30,150 nucleotides of DNA, taken from IMG/VR virus record IMGVR_UViG_3300017758_000074, positions 1 to 30,150 of that record; one strand, given 5' to 3'. Both the position numbers and the translations under genes were made by a program. Of the stretch, positions 6,997 through 14,847 are shown one piece after another. The notes beneath the pieces are model-generated. The model saw only the letters and a list, made by a program, of their open reading frames with translations. It was not told the DNA's origin and did not search any database. Each line of letters opens with the position of its first letter. Position 1 is the first letter of the stretch. The stretch is from a virus.

Positions 6997-7427
6997 AATG
7001 CTTTCTCGAAGTGTATTGATTGTTGTTTCACATCACTAACAGTATCTACCAAATGATTACTGAAATGTGGCAAAGATGAATCAAAACCAATTGATACATT
7101 GCCATTTGTTAGTGCAAAATTCTCAATAAACCTAAACACCTCATCCATATTTTCTTTTGTTCTATATTCTTCTAAGATGTAGAAGAAATTGATATTCAAC
7201 TTCTTTTTGTCATTGTGTATGAATCGTTCTTCCGTTAAAACAAACAGACCAACCATCATTTTATCAACGTATAGTGCTCTTGTTACATTACCTGGTGTAA
7301 CAAAAACATTCTTAATTTTAAAATTGAAATCAAAGGCAGGTTCAGTGCCAAATAATTCTTTTATTGCTATGTTGCTTACATCAATCGCTGAAGCATAGTC
7401 TTTCTCTCTTATCTCTCTTATTTCCAT
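6993..7427 (-). CDS. GNAT-like protein, 144 aa
   Basis: The sequence has a GNAT-like pattern: MEIREIREKDYASAIDVSNIA at the start, a TRALYVDKMMVGLFVL strand pair (about 54-69), and INFFYILEEYRTKENMDEVFRFIENFA (about 79-105) resembling the V-x-P-x-x-R-x-x-G region, but without a clear RxxGxG/A acetyl-CoA loop (YRTKEN instead). It may be a degenerate or structural GNAT. An ATG at 7442 is in frame, but I choose 7427: GGGGGAG lies 6 bases before it and it overlaps the previous stop as TAATG. It forms a tandem pair with the next GNAT gene. Confidence 0.62.
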   Translation of the reverse strand: MEIREIREKDYASAIDVSNIAIKELFGTEPAFDFNFKIKNVFVTPGNVTRALYVDKMMVGLFVLTEERFIHNDKKKLNINFFYILEEYRTKENMDEVFRFIENFALTNGNVSIGFDSSLPHFSNHLVDTVSDVKQQSIHFEKAL

Positions 7428-8008
7428 TATGGTCTCCCCCATTTTATGTCTTTTACAATTTGTGGTGAAAAGTCCATTCCCTTGTCACCACTGAAATGTA
7501 GATTCTGTGATGCTGGGTTTGTTCTTCTGCCGTTTGTTCTGTTGAAATCTGCAAAGAAACTTGCAACAGCCAAATTCACGTTGGCACTATTTTGCGATTC
7601 AGTTATCCTCCAGCCTGATATTCTGCCATCAAAGATAGTGAATACATCATTGGCCGTGAATGAATAATCATCCTGCAAAACTGCTCTATACAAGACAACC
7701 CTCTTGTCTATGAAGTCATTGTTCAATAAAACTGCAACCATAGTTGGATCAACTGCTGTGAATGAAAGATCCAAAGTCCCAACCCTTAGGTCAGAATTTT
7801 CAACAATGTCTTTGTAATTTAAGAATAAACCTTGTGCTATGTAGGTGTTGGCACCGCTGTCTGGTGCTGTTGGTGAATCATATGATAAGTTGATGTTTGC
7901 TGTTGTGAAATACAACGCAGTAGAAAAATGAAATTCTAATAAGTCTGCTACGAATACTTTTTTCTCGGCTAACTTATCTTGGAGTGCCTTTGGTATATCT
8001 CTTGGCAT
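7427..8008 (-). CDS. Tail-tip/baseplate protein (DUF2163-like), 193 aa
   Basis: It resembles the phage BR0599/DUF2163 group of tail hub proteins, the position of lambda gpL: MPRDIPKALQDKLAEKK start, an FVADLLEFHFS strand, the YTIAQGLFLNYKDIVENSD-like element (seen as YIAQGLFLNYKDI), LDLSFTAVDP, and VFTIFDGRISGWR. Members join the distal tail to the tail-tip protein. TAATG/ATAATG coupling on both sides shows it is part of the tail operon. The family call is from recollection of the pattern, so the exact hub role is less certain than tail membership. Confidence 0.7.
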   Translation of the reverse strand: MPRDIPKALQDKLAEKKVFVADLLEFHFSTALYFTTANINLSYDSPTAPDSGANTYIAQGLFLNYKDIVENSDLRVGTLDLSFTAVDPTMVAVLLNNDFIDKRVVLYRAVLQDDYSFTANDVFTIFDGRISGWRITESQNSANVNLAVASFFADFNRTNGRRTNPASQNLHFSGDKGMDFSPQIVKDIKWGRP

Positions 8009-8634
8009 TATATCTCCTCACGAACACTTATTTCATAGTAGTATTTGCCATTCTTCTGGACTTCATAACTTAATTCGTCTGTTGTAAAAAATACTTTGAA
8101 TGGCACGTTGTTGTATGTAACTGTTGTTGATCCACCTGTGATACCTGTCACTAATGGTGGGAAGAATGACATCTGTTTCACTGCTGAGTCATTCGCTAAT
8201 GTAAGGTCATCTACAAGCATATAAACTTTGTCGTGATTACTAAACTTAATTAAATCTCCCTTCTTCAATGTGCCAGAAGGTGTGCCATCATCTGTGATAC
8301 CAACCGCTACAGATCCCGCTGATTGATTCATCGATGGATCAACTGATGTAACATTGGCAGTTGTTACCGTGCCTGTCATCGTGCCTGTTGTTGAACTAAT
8401 CTCTGGTGGAACTATGTTGAATGATTCAACCTGACCGTCCTGCTGTATTATGAACGAATAGATTGCGTTGAAGTCTGTTCTGTTTAAAGGTGGTGATTTC
8501 AATTTCAAACTGAAATATTGAGCACCTGACTTAACTCTTTGTGTCTTGCCTGATATAGATTCTGTCAATCTACTCTTCGTGTTGCTTTTTAATTCTGTTG
8601 CAGTAAAACCTGCTGTGGGAAATGTTCCTGCCAT
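8008..8634 (-). CDS. Distal tail/minor tail protein, 208 aa
   Basis: It follows the tape measure gene and precedes the DUF2163-like protein, the usual place of lambda gpM or Dit-type proteins. The sequence is beta-rich, starting with a QRVKSGAQYFSLKLKSPPLNR segment shared in style with minor tail proteins (fit to a tail ring), then a central Thr/Ser/Gly-rich insertion (about 80-125), and ending YYYEISVREEI, typical for the final strand. No enzymatic motif is seen. Start and stop overlap neighbours as TAATG. Confidence 0.68.
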   Translation of the reverse strand: MAGTFPTAGFTATELKSNTKSRLTESISGKTQRVKSGAQYFSLKLKSPPLNRTDFNAIYSFIIQQDGQVESFNIVPPEISSTTGTMTGTVTTANVTSVDPSMNQSAGSVAVGITDDGTPSGTLKKGDLIKFSNHDKVYMLVDDLTLANDSAVKQMSFFPPLVTGITGGSTTVTYNNVPFKVFFTTDELSYEVQKNGKYYYEISVREEI

Positions 8635-10670
8635 TATACTAACCTCGCTCTGCCTCTTTCAGTTAATCCTCTATTGACTAAACTAATTATTAATTCTTGT
8701 CTTGTCGCTAATAATTCATCAAAGTCTCTCGCATCAACCGTTGATATGTTAAAATTAATTGTTGCTCCTTGTGCCGTGCCAAATCCTTCTGTTGTTGGTT
8801 CAATGAATCCTGAAGTTGAAGGACGGAAAAGTTCTGGTTGGCTTTCTCCAACGACATAAGTCTGTCCTGGAACAACTGGACCACCCATCTCCCTGGCCTG
8901 GTATGATTCTCCTTTAATGGCATTGATCTGTGATGCCGTGTAGGCAATTGCCGCTCCTGCAAAAAGGAAAGCCGCAATTGGTCCCCCAACTTTCATTCCA
9001 TATGCAAATGCTGATTGTGTTGCCGCCTTGCCATCAATTACTGCCTCTGCGATACGCACCGCTTTGTATGCCGCAAATGCCTGCTTGTTCATTGAAGCCA
9101 TTTGTTCTAATATGCTTCTGCCTGCTTCTCTGTTAATTTCTTTCTTCTGCTCATTAGTTGCATTCTCAAGATCAATCTCCTGTATCTTGCCTGAACGGAT
9201 TAAATCTATATTCTTTTTGTGTCGTGCTTTATTTTCTTTTGCCCTGTCATCTTCCATTTTTGTAACGTCTTTATGGAATGCTTTATTGATTTCTGCTTTC
9301 AACTCTGCCGCTTCCTTTTCATTTAGAACTTCTTTTTTAAGCAGTTCATCAACTCGTGTAAATCTTTCATTTCTTATTCTTAAGATCTCGTCACTATGGC
9401 TTTCATTTAGTTGTCTCATTTCGTCTATGAAACCTTGATTCTTCTGTTTTAATTTGTCAAGTGCATCCGCCGCCGCTTGATCCGCCTGTGCTTGTTTTTG
9501 TTTTTCAGCATTTAGTTTTTTCTGATTTTCAATATGATCCTTGATGTGTTGATCCTGTTGTCCGTCCGCTATTGCTTTGTTAGTTTCTGCAAGTATTCTG
9601 TTTTGTTCTATTGTTGCAATGATCTCATCTCTAAGGTCAATATATCCTTGCACTTGTTTCTTGTTATGAGTAACAAGATTTTCACCAGTCTTGATATAGT
9701 GCATTATTGCCGCTGGTAGGTCTGTAGGACCCATCTCCAAGAAGGTTTCGTTTATCCTGTGGTTTAATTCTTTTAATACTTGATCTAACTTGTTTGTGTC
9801 TTCAATGGCTTGCAAAGCCTCAAGGCCCAAGTTTTCAAATGGTCTGCCTGCCGCAATACCATCTAAGATGTTTGTAAGACTGACTAATGTGTTTTGATAC
9901 TTTTCAGTTACACCTGTGGCCTCTGCAATTTTGTTTATCGCTCTTCCAAATGCATCACCAAATGCCATTTCTGATTGTGCAAGTGTGGCATTCATTTTCG
10001 CAAATTCAGTGTCAATGGCTGTGGAATTCTCCAACATCTCAAACATAACCATCGCATTAAGTTTGCCTGACTGCGACATTTTTCTAAGTTGACCAACGCT
10101 GATACCAGTCTCCCTGGCCATAATAGAAAGTGCTGGACCAAGTCCTTCAACTAAACTTCTAAATTCATCACCTCTTACCTCACCAGAAGCCATCGCTTGT
10201 CCAAACTGCCTAATAACAGCGGAAGCCGTGTTACCATCTGCTCCAGCAAGTTGAAGTGCTTTTGATAGTTTGCTTGTTACGTTGGCTACCCTCTCTTCAG
10301 ATACACCAAGTTGTTCAGTTGTAACTCTTAACTTAGAATAAAGATCAACAGTATCAGCAAAAGCAGTCCTGTTCTCTTTGGCCATTTGCACCAAGTGATT
10401 GAAAACTCTGTTTCTATCTTCTTCATCTTTGGTGATAAGTCTTAATTGGTTATGATACGTTTGAAAGTCTGATGTTATGTTTTTTACAACACCGGCAAAT
10501 CTTAATAATTGCTGAACTGCAAATGCACCAGCAATGAATTTTCCTGCGGTAGCGGCCACACTTCCAGTCTTAGACAAGTTACGATTTGTCCTGTTCAACG
10601 CTCTTTCAATCTTGTCAAGTCGTTGGGTGTTCTTTGTAACTACGTCAATGATAAGTTGTTGTGTTGCCAC
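8634..10670 (-). CDS. Tape measure protein, 678 aa
   Basis: It determines tail length and fills the tail lumen. Evidence: longest protein between chaperone and distal tail genes; tape-measure N-terminal domain with VSEERVANVTSKLSKAL and FGQAMASGEVRGDEFRSLVEG (about residues 120-175) and the following SIMARETGISVGQLRKM; long charged coiled-coil region (about 340-500); hydrophobic GPIAAFLFAGAAIAYTAS segment (about 570-590); and a GGPVVPGQTYVVGE C-terminal motif common in this family. The start is GTG at 10670, overlapping the TAG of the frameshifted chaperone as TAGTG. At 678 aa the tail should be of moderate length (roughly 100 nm by the usual 1.5 A per residue rule, an estimate). Confidence 0.93.
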   Translation of the reverse strand: MATQQLIIDVVTKNTQRLDKIERALNRTNRNLSKTGSVAATAGKFIAGAFAVQQLLRFAGVVKNITSDFQTYHNQLRLITKDEEDRNRVFNHLVQMAKENRTAFADTVDLYSKLRVTTEQLGVSEERVANVTSKLSKALQLAGADGNTASAVIRQFGQAMASGEVRGDEFRSLVEGLGPALSIMARETGISVGQLRKMSQSGKLNAMVMFEMLENSTAIDTEFAKMNATLAQSEMAFGDAFGRAINKIAEATGVTEKYQNTLVSLTNILDGIAAGRPFENLGLEALQAIEDTNKLDQVLKELNHRINETFLEMGPTDLPAAIMHYIKTGENLVTHNKKQVQGYIDLRDEIIATIEQNRILAETNKAIADGQQDQHIKDHIENQKKLNAEKQKQAQADQAAADALDKLKQKNQGFIDEMRQLNESHSDEILRIRNERFTRVDELLKKEVLNEKEAAELKAEINKAFHKDVTKMEDDRAKENKARHKKNIDLIRSGKIQEIDLENATNEQKKEINREAGRSILEQMASMNKQAFAAYKAVRIAEAVIDGKAATQSAFAYGMKVGGPIAAFLFAGAAIAYTASQINAIKGESYQAREMGGPVVPGQTYVVGESQPELFRPSTSGFIEPTTEGFGTAQGATINFNISTVDARDFDELLATRQELIISLVNRGLTERGRARLV

Positions 10671-11190
10671 TATCGTCTCCTCGTTTTCATTTGTCTAACC
10701 TGTTTGTTGGCCACATCCTGCTCTTTTTTAATATAAGCAGACCATAAGTCTAACTCCAACACAGATAGTTCCATAACTTTTGCGATAGGCATTTTTAGCC
10801 TATCAGCCAACATTATTAGGAACCCTAACTCTGGGTTGGTTGTGATTCCTTTACTGCTTCTTTTCCCTCCAAACGAATGTTAGCAGTATTGATCGCTGTG
10901 ACAATCTTTAAAATGACTGAAGGATCTGCTTCATTCATTAAATTAACTTTGTCAGCATCATTAAAGATTCTCTTACCATCTTTATCTAATGCCTTAACAA
11001 TCAAGGTTTCAACCAAAGCCTCAACAGGTTCGCCTTGTGACTGTAACTTCATCACGCGGCTTTCGTCTTTGAATGGATACGCACTTTTGATATAAATGTC
11101 CATATCCCACTCATCAACTCTAACTTTTGTTAATCCACCCGCAATGGCTTTCTGCCAATGCTGTGCAATTTTTTCTAATGTCTTACTCAT
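10670..11190 (-). CDS. Tail assembly chaperone GT fusion via -1 frameshift, 173 aa
   Basis: The upstream 121-aa frame (G-type chaperone, stop at 10825) contains G GGA AAA at 10867-10861 in the right phase for a -1 slip. After the slip the frame stays open to a TAG at 10672-10670 and encodes 63 more residues with the typical T-part pattern NPELGFLIMLADRLKMP...ELDLWSAYI. The extension has no start of its own. Ribosomes would make mostly the short form and some 173-aa fusion; both are needed to load the tape measure in lambda-type phages. A 5-bp hairpin (10837-10821, AACCC/GGGTT) lies about 23 bases downstream. Confidence 0.85.
10825..11190 (-). CDS. Tail assembly chaperone, short form, 121 aa
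   Basis: This is the gpG-like partner of the fusion described at 10670-11190. It binds and protects the tape measure protein until the tube polymerises. It lies between the neck/tail genes and the tape measure gene as expected, and has no cysteines or membrane segments. The sequence ALDKDGKRIFNDADKVNLMNEADPSVILKIVTAI (split across about 67-100) is the helical end typical of phage chaperones. Its ATG overlaps the upstream stop (ATGA). Confidence 0.8.
   Translation of the reverse strand: MSKTLEKIAQHWQKAIAGGLTKVRVDEWDMDIYIKSAYPFKDESRVMKLQSQGEPVEALVETLIVKALDKDGKRIFNDADKVNLMNEADPSVILKIVTAINTANIRLEGKEAVKESQPTQS
10861..10867 (-). promoter_or_regulatory. -1 ribosomal frameshift heptamer GGGAAAA
   Basis: Read 5' to 3' on the minus strand, GGGAAAA fits X XXY YYZ with GGA and AAA as the zero-frame codons. 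The lambda G/GT site is GGGAAAG. The -1 frame downstream is open for 63 codons and encodes the expected T domain. A GGAGG sequence overlaps the 5' side of the site. Confidence 0.85.
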
Positions 11191-11495
11191 CTTACTCTCC
11201 TTTTGTTTGTATTCCTGATTGCCGGCCTCATTATGCCTTTGCCTCTTGTTTGCTGACTGTAATTGTTTTCCAGTCTCTCAATGTAAGGCACACGGTTCGC
11301 AACCGTAACCGTGTTTCCAGTTGTTCTTTTAATCCAACCCCTCCTTGCTCTACCGCCATTGACCTTTGCTATCGGTGTTGTCCTTTTGGCTTCTTGCAAT
11401 AGGATTTCTCCCACCACTTGAAGTTCCTTTTTGACTTCACGTCTGATGACGTCAACGACTTGTTTTGCTGAAGGGGTTGAACTTACGCGAAACAT
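11187..11495 (-). CDS. HK97 gp10-like neck/tail protein, 102 aa
   Basis: The pattern AKRTTPIAKVNGGRARRGW followed by VANRVPYIERLENNYS and GIMRPAI corresponds to the HK97 gp10-like family (A-x-x-x-T-P-x-x-x-G-x-x-x-x-x-W, then N-x-x-P-Y-x-x-x-L-E). These small proteins act at the head-tail joint. It is located next to the tail tube gene and is coupled by TATAATG to it. Slightly shorter than most members. Confidence 0.78.
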   Translation of the reverse strand: MFRVSSTPSAKQVVDVIRREVKKELQVVGEILLQEAKRTTPIAKVNGGRARRGWIKRTTGNTVTVANRVPYIERLENNYSQQTRGKGIMRPAIRNTNKRRVR

Positions 11496-11920
11496 TATAC
11501 TGCTGTTCGAACTAATGCCCCTGACCCTTGTATTGTCAAAGATAATTCTACCGGTCCGTCAAAATTACTCGTTACCGAGTGTCCAGTAACGATAACGTTA
11601 CCTGTTAATTTGATACCTGTAGTTTCACCTGACGGGAACAGTTCAATCTTTGCAACTGAATCTGGATTTTCAACATAACTCATAAAGTTTGATTGACCAG
11701 GATCTTCATCTCTTAGATATGCATCTATAGATCCTGAAAATTGTGTCAAACCTGCTTGATAAGTTCTTGCCGATTCACCCATAACTGTTGTTTCTATACT
11801 TTGGACCTCTCTGTCTATTGTGAAAGATCTAATTGAAGCAACAGCCGCCACTGTAGAGTCGTCACCAACGAATTTGATGACACCTGACTCACCAGTATAT
11901 ACACCTGTATTAACTGCCAT
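11495..11920 (-). CDS. Major tail tube protein, 141 aa
   Basis: A beta-rich protein of tube-protein size between neck genes and chaperone. Signature pieces: TGESGVIKFVGDDS at the start, SIRSFTIDREVQSIETTVMG (residues about 30-49), and YQAGLTQFSGSIDAYL, which match the TP901-1/lambda gpV tube fold (strand, helix, sandwich). No C-terminal Ig-like domain is present. The AGGAG ribosome site and short spacer suit high expression. Confidence 0.85.
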   Translation of the reverse strand: MAVNTGVYTGESGVIKFVGDDSTVAAVASIRSFTIDREVQSIETTVMGESARTYQAGLTQFSGSIDAYLRDEDPGQSNFMSYVENPDSVAKIELFPSGETTGIKLTGNVIVTGHSVTSNFDGPVELSLTIQGSGALVRTAV

Positions 11921-11924
11921 TGTA

Positions 11925-12143
11925 TTACTCCTCTGTTGTTAGATCTTTTGGACCCGAAAGATCAATTTTTGATTTAACCTCAACCTCACCTATCTCAAGT
12001 TTTAATTTGGGTAGGATTCTCTTTCTCGGTTTGAGTTTGGTTTGTTTAACAGGTTCTAAGGTCCAACCTGTATCCAAATGTGCTTGAACATTTAATCCAC
12101 GCACACGTTTTGAATTCTCATCTTTATACATCTTAACAGACAT
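11925..12143 (-). CDS. Small hypothetical tail-operon protein, 72 aa
   Basis: Unknown. It is a lysine-rich, soluble small protein (QTKLKPRKRILPKLKL in the middle, acidic C-terminus DLTTEE). It is coupled upstream by TAATG and sits between tail terminator and tail tube genes, so it is likely a structural accessory or assembly factor. Confidence 0.75.
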   Translation of the reverse strand: MSVKMYKDENSKRVRGLNVQAHLDTGWTLEPVKQTKLKPRKRILPKLKLEIGEVEVKSKIDLSGPKDLTTEE

Positions 12144-12580
12144 TATAAAACTCCTTTTTTGTAATGATACGTCACATCAACATTGACAACGACTTCACCT
12201 AATGGCAACTCACGTTGTATAACTTCTACACCTGCTACTGCTGTTGTGACATTGTGGATGTTTGTTGAAGCAAGTGTTATGTCTCTGTCTCTGGACAGTT
12301 CCAAGGTCTCTTCGATACGTTCAACTATTTCATTCCTTAACGTATCGATCTCTGTGCCCCTCACATAACACCTTAAGTTGTATCTAATGATACCTCTCCT
12401 TAGATCCGTTGCCAGATCTTCCCTTGACTCTTCACCTGATGTTATCAGGATTGCGGGAAACTGTGTTATTGCAAGTTTTTGGACATCAAAGAATACCCTG
12501 CTCACTGACCCCGGTGCAGGATCCGTCATATTCTGTAATTGTTTTTCTATGTTGACTGCTATATTTTCTCTTGCGGACAT
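12143..12580 (-). CDS. Tail terminator/completion-like protein, 145 aa
   Basis: The length, alpha/beta pattern and position match the gpU-like tail terminator group: N-terminal helix (SARENIAVNIEKQLQNM), PAILITSGEE strand, RRGIIRYNLRCYVRGTE strands, helix with LRNEIVERIEETLEL, and C-terminal VVVNVDVTYHYKKG strand. The protein would cap the tail tube and connect it to the neck. Its start overlaps the stop of the connector gene. Confidence 0.72.
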   Translation of the reverse strand: MSARENIAVNIEKQLQNMTDPAPGSVSRVFFDVQKLAITQFPAILITSGEESREDLATDLRRGIIRYNLRCYVRGTEIDTLRNEIVERIEETLELSRDRDITLASTNIHNVTTAVAGVEVIQRELPLGEVVVNVDVTYHYKKGVL

Positions 12581-13032
12581 TACCTTACCAATCTGTTATG
12601 ATGGAAGGATCTTTCTTCTGCGTCGGAATAATCTCCACTGCTGTCAGAATCATAGGCAACACCTTCTCTTAAAATTAAATCAAATTCTTCTTCAAATGCT
12701 CTTTTGTAATAGGTCAATTTTTCTCTGAAAAGGTCACCGTCTGGATCAAACGTGGATAGACGTGGGTAAATGTAATATCCTAAAACGTGATAGACAGCCG
12801 CTCTTGTAAATTGTGCCGCTTTAAGTCTTGACGGACTTAATTTTTCACTGCTTGTTCCAACTATCGTGATATCATATCTACCATAGTCAGCCTTTGGCCA
12901 CCATTTGATGTTTAGTAATCTGATGATGTCATCATATGACTTTTCGTGGAGTGAATCAAATTCTGCGATACCGTATTTTTGGATGTCTGGTTCGTATTCT
13001 AAGATGTTTGTGTCGTTAGCGAAAGTGCTCAT
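12580..13032 (-). CDS. Head-tail connector (adaptor) protein, 150 aa
   Basis: First gene after the capsid-unit terminator, with its own TATAAATA-type promoter (13086) and a 5' hairpin in the leader. The helical sequence, FTRAAVYHVLGYYIYPRLS and FREKLTYYKRAFEEEFDLILREG, fits the small helical adaptors that sit below the portal. Family assignment is by position and helical pattern; no specific domain is visible. Confidence 0.65.
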   Translation of the reverse strand: MSTFANDTNILEYEPDIQKYGIAEFDSLHEKSYDDIIRLLNIKWWPKADYGRYDITIVGTSSEKLSPSRLKAAQFTRAAVYHVLGYYIYPRLSTFDPDGDLFREKLTYYKRAFEEEFDLILREGVAYDSDSSGDYSDAEERSFHHNRLVR

Positions 13033-13060
13033 AAGGTCCTTCCTTAAAATTATGTTATGT

Positions 13061-13077
13061 GTTTGGTCCTACCAAAC
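13061..13077 (-). other. 5' leader hairpin downstream of the 13086 promoter
   Basis: GTTTGGT AGG ACCAAAC is a perfect 7-bp stem with a 3-base loop. If transcription starts about 6 bases after the TATAAATA-like box, the mRNA would begin within a few bases of this stem. Such 5'-end stems commonly protect phage mRNA from RNase E-type decay. Confidence 0.55.
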
Positions 13078-13085
13078 TACAATGT

Positions 13086-13093
13086 TATTTATC
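13086..13093 (-). promoter_or_regulatory. T4-late-like promoter GATAAATA before the connector/tail block
   Basis: Seven of eight bases match TATAAATA. It is placed between the capsid terminator (13101-13141) and the connector gene (ATG at 13032), where a new promoter is needed. No sigma70 -35 box is visible upstream. Confidence 0.55.
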
Positions 13094-13100
13094 GGGTCGT

Positions 13101-13141
13101 AAAAAAAGGATGGGCCTATACAATCCATATTAGGCCCACCC
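13101..13141 (-). terminator. Rho-independent terminator after the major capsid gene
   Basis: On the minus strand GGTGGGCCTA ... TAGGCCCATCC forms a strong GC-rich stem of about 9-11 pairs with a short loop region, followed by TTTTTTT. It sits about 20 bases after the capsid stop codon (13163), so the scaffold-capsid message ends here. Confidence 0.92.
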
Positions 13142-13162
13142 TAATGAGCAAAGGTATTACCC

Positions 13163-14032
13163 TTATGCTATTGCTTTAGAACCTTTAACTCTAACTGCAT
13201 AAGCCGCCTTAACTAATTGCGTCTTAACTGCTGTAGAACCAACGTATTCTGTATGTCTCATTGAAGCATCTCTTTGTGATTCAATTCTTAGTGGTCTTTT
13301 GATCACGTGTGCAAATGCTTGTGGAGAAAATACGCAACCTTGTGCATCAGTAGATACTGAGTCAGCCGCGATACCTGTTGAAGAAAAGATCTTCACGTTG
13401 AATAATTTTCCAACGAATGCAGATGAACTTAATAAAGTGTTACCTACATTAGATATTGCGTTCGCTGATGTGCCGTAACCTGCACCTGCTAAAGCAGACG
13501 CAACACCATACGCTTGACCCGGGTGGATCACTGCGTGGTAGTCACCTTCACCATCAGTTGGTGCGTTTTGTTCTCTTAATTTATACACCGCTTGAAGAAT
13601 AAGTGCTGGAGTAATTGTAGTTCCATTGTCACCTACATCATTTGATATATTTGCTTCTGTGAATAATGAAAAAGCATTTGAATCAACTTTCTCACCTATT
13701 GCACTTCCGATCATTTGACCTACATCAGAACCCATATTTCTAATTGTAGATTCCGCAAGTAAATCAGATACGTCGATTCTTGCTTGAACTTCAGCCGCTG
13801 TAACATCAACCTGTGCAACTGTGAAGTTAGTGTCTGAAACTTCAGTTGTTTGGTTTTGTTCTTGAGCCGCTATTTCTGGATATACAGGAATCTGTGCTGT
13901 TAAGCCTGGAGTCCCTGTCATATCGTATGTTGTGAAAACTTTATCCGCAATCATTTTTTCAGATTGTGTGAATACAGCCTCTTGCAACATATTAGTCAAT
14001 AATTGACTGTCGCTTATGTTAGTATTAGCCAT
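13163..14032 (-). CDS. Major capsid protein (HK97 fold), 289 aa
   Basis: The main head shell protein. Elements: N-terminal helical arm without a delta domain or protease site, the E-loop region (YDMTGTPGLTAQIPVYPEIAA, about 35-56), an acidic spine helix (ALILQAVYKLREQNAP), the GDYHAVIHPGQAYGVASAL motif (P-domain, about 160-180), GKLFNVKIFSST (A-domain strand) and a final FSPQAFAHVIKRPLRIES strand. Follows the scaffold gene with an AAGGAG site and ends at a strong terminator, so it should be made in large amounts. No separate head protease is seen. Confidence 0.88.
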   Translation of the reverse strand: MANTNISDSQLLTNMLQEAVFTQSEKMIADKVFTTYDMTGTPGLTAQIPVYPEIAAQEQNQTTEVSDTNFTVAQVDVTAAEVQARIDVSDLLAESTIRNMGSDVGQMIGSAIGEKVDSNAFSLFTEANISNDVGDNGTTITPALILQAVYKLREQNAPTDGEGDYHAVIHPGQAYGVASALAGAGYGTSANAISNVGNTLLSSSAFVGKLFNVKIFSSTGIAADSVSTDAQGCVFSPQAFAHVIKRPLRIESQRDASMRHTEYVGSTAVKTQLVKAAYAVRVKGSKAIA

Positions 14033-14068
14033 TGTGCTAATCTCCTTTGTTGTTAGGAGTTATAATGC

Positions 14069-14785
14069 CTATAATACGTTAGGATAAATCTTTTTCCGCA
14101 TTTGGGAGTATAACTCACGTTGTTTAGGATCATTAAGATCCAACTTGTTTATATCAACATCTGTTTTCACACCCTCGGGAGATTGATTTGATTGGCTTCC
14201 TGAACCGGCTGGTCCCGCCTGAACAAAATGTGGATTATCTTGTAACCACATCTTAACTGCGTTCTCGGTATCCAACGGAGTTCCTGCTTCAGTATATCTT
14301 GTGTTTCCTGTTCTTGGATCTACAATTTCTACTTGACCAGTCTCTGACATCTTAACTTGATCTCTAACAAGTCTTACAACTTGTTCTGGATTAACTGCTT
14401 TGTATTTGCTTGCCGCATTTAGTAAAGCACCATCCACTTTGATCTTCGTCAATTCGTCAGTCAAAGCCGATATTTTTTCACTTGACTTTTCAGCCTGTGT
14501 CTTCAATATCTCTTCAAACTCTCCCTTTCTTTTCTGCTCTTCAAGTTTTCTGTCTTCTTCTTGTTGCATCAAAGAACGGTAGTGATTAACATCAACACCA
14601 TCGTATTGTTTGGCTACACGCTCTTCACCGTGCTTTCTGGCACTCTTCATTGCGTTGTCAAACTGCTCTTTGGTATATACTGGTTGATTATCAGTTCCCT
14701 GCGTTGGATTATTTTTTGAGTCTTCTTGAACTGGTGCAGTAGTCTGTTCAGTATTGACTTCCAATGTTTTATTTGTTTCACTCAT
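14069..14785 (-). CDS. Capsid scaffolding protein, 238 aa
   Basis: Acidic, Gln/Thr/Asn-rich N-terminus; a central charged coiled-coil (about residues 70-125, including EEDRKLEEQKRKGEFEEILK); a conserved DGALLNAASKYKAVNPEQVV segment (about 127-150); and a short basic C-terminus (YSQMRKKIYPNVL) suitable for capsid contact. The place directly before the capsid gene is classic. It would nucleate procapsid assembly and leave the head later. First gene of the capsid unit with the perfect TATAAATA at 14842-14835 upstream and a GGAGG ribosome site. Confidence 0.85.
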   Translation of the reverse strand: MSETNKTLEVNTEQTTAPVQEDSKNNPTQGTDNQPVYTKEQFDNAMKSARKHGEERVAKQYDGVDVNHYRSLMQQEEDRKLEEQKRKGEFEEILKTQAEKSSEKISALTDELTKIKVDGALLNAASKYKAVNPEQVVRLVRDQVKMSETGQVEIVDPRTGNTRYTEAGTPLDTENAVKMWLQDNPHFVQAGPAGSGSQSNQSPEGVKTDVDINKLDLNDPKQRELYSQMRKKIYPNVL

Positions 14786-14808
14786 TGTTGTGTTCCTCCA
14801 TTTGTTTG

Positions 14809-14826
14809 CAACGCTGGATAACGTTG
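14809..14826 (-). other. 5' leader hairpin of the scaffold-capsid message
   Basis: CAACG TTATCCAG CGTTG: a 5-bp stem starting about 9 bases after TATAAATA, in the same relative place as the stems at 13061-13077 and 22051-22060. It may protect the transcript's 5' end. Confidence 0.4.
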
Positions 14827-14834
14827 AATAATGT

Positions 14835-14842
14835 TATTTATA
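14835..14842 (-). promoter_or_regulatory. T4-late-type promoter TATAAATA before scaffold and capsid
   Basis: Exact T4 late consensus on the coding strand, about 50 bases before the scaffold ATG, in the 62-base gap that follows the 162-aa gene. No convincing -35 box upstream. Together with the terminator at 13101-13141 it defines a two-gene high-expression unit. Confidence 0.7.
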
Positions 14843-14847
14843 CCGCA

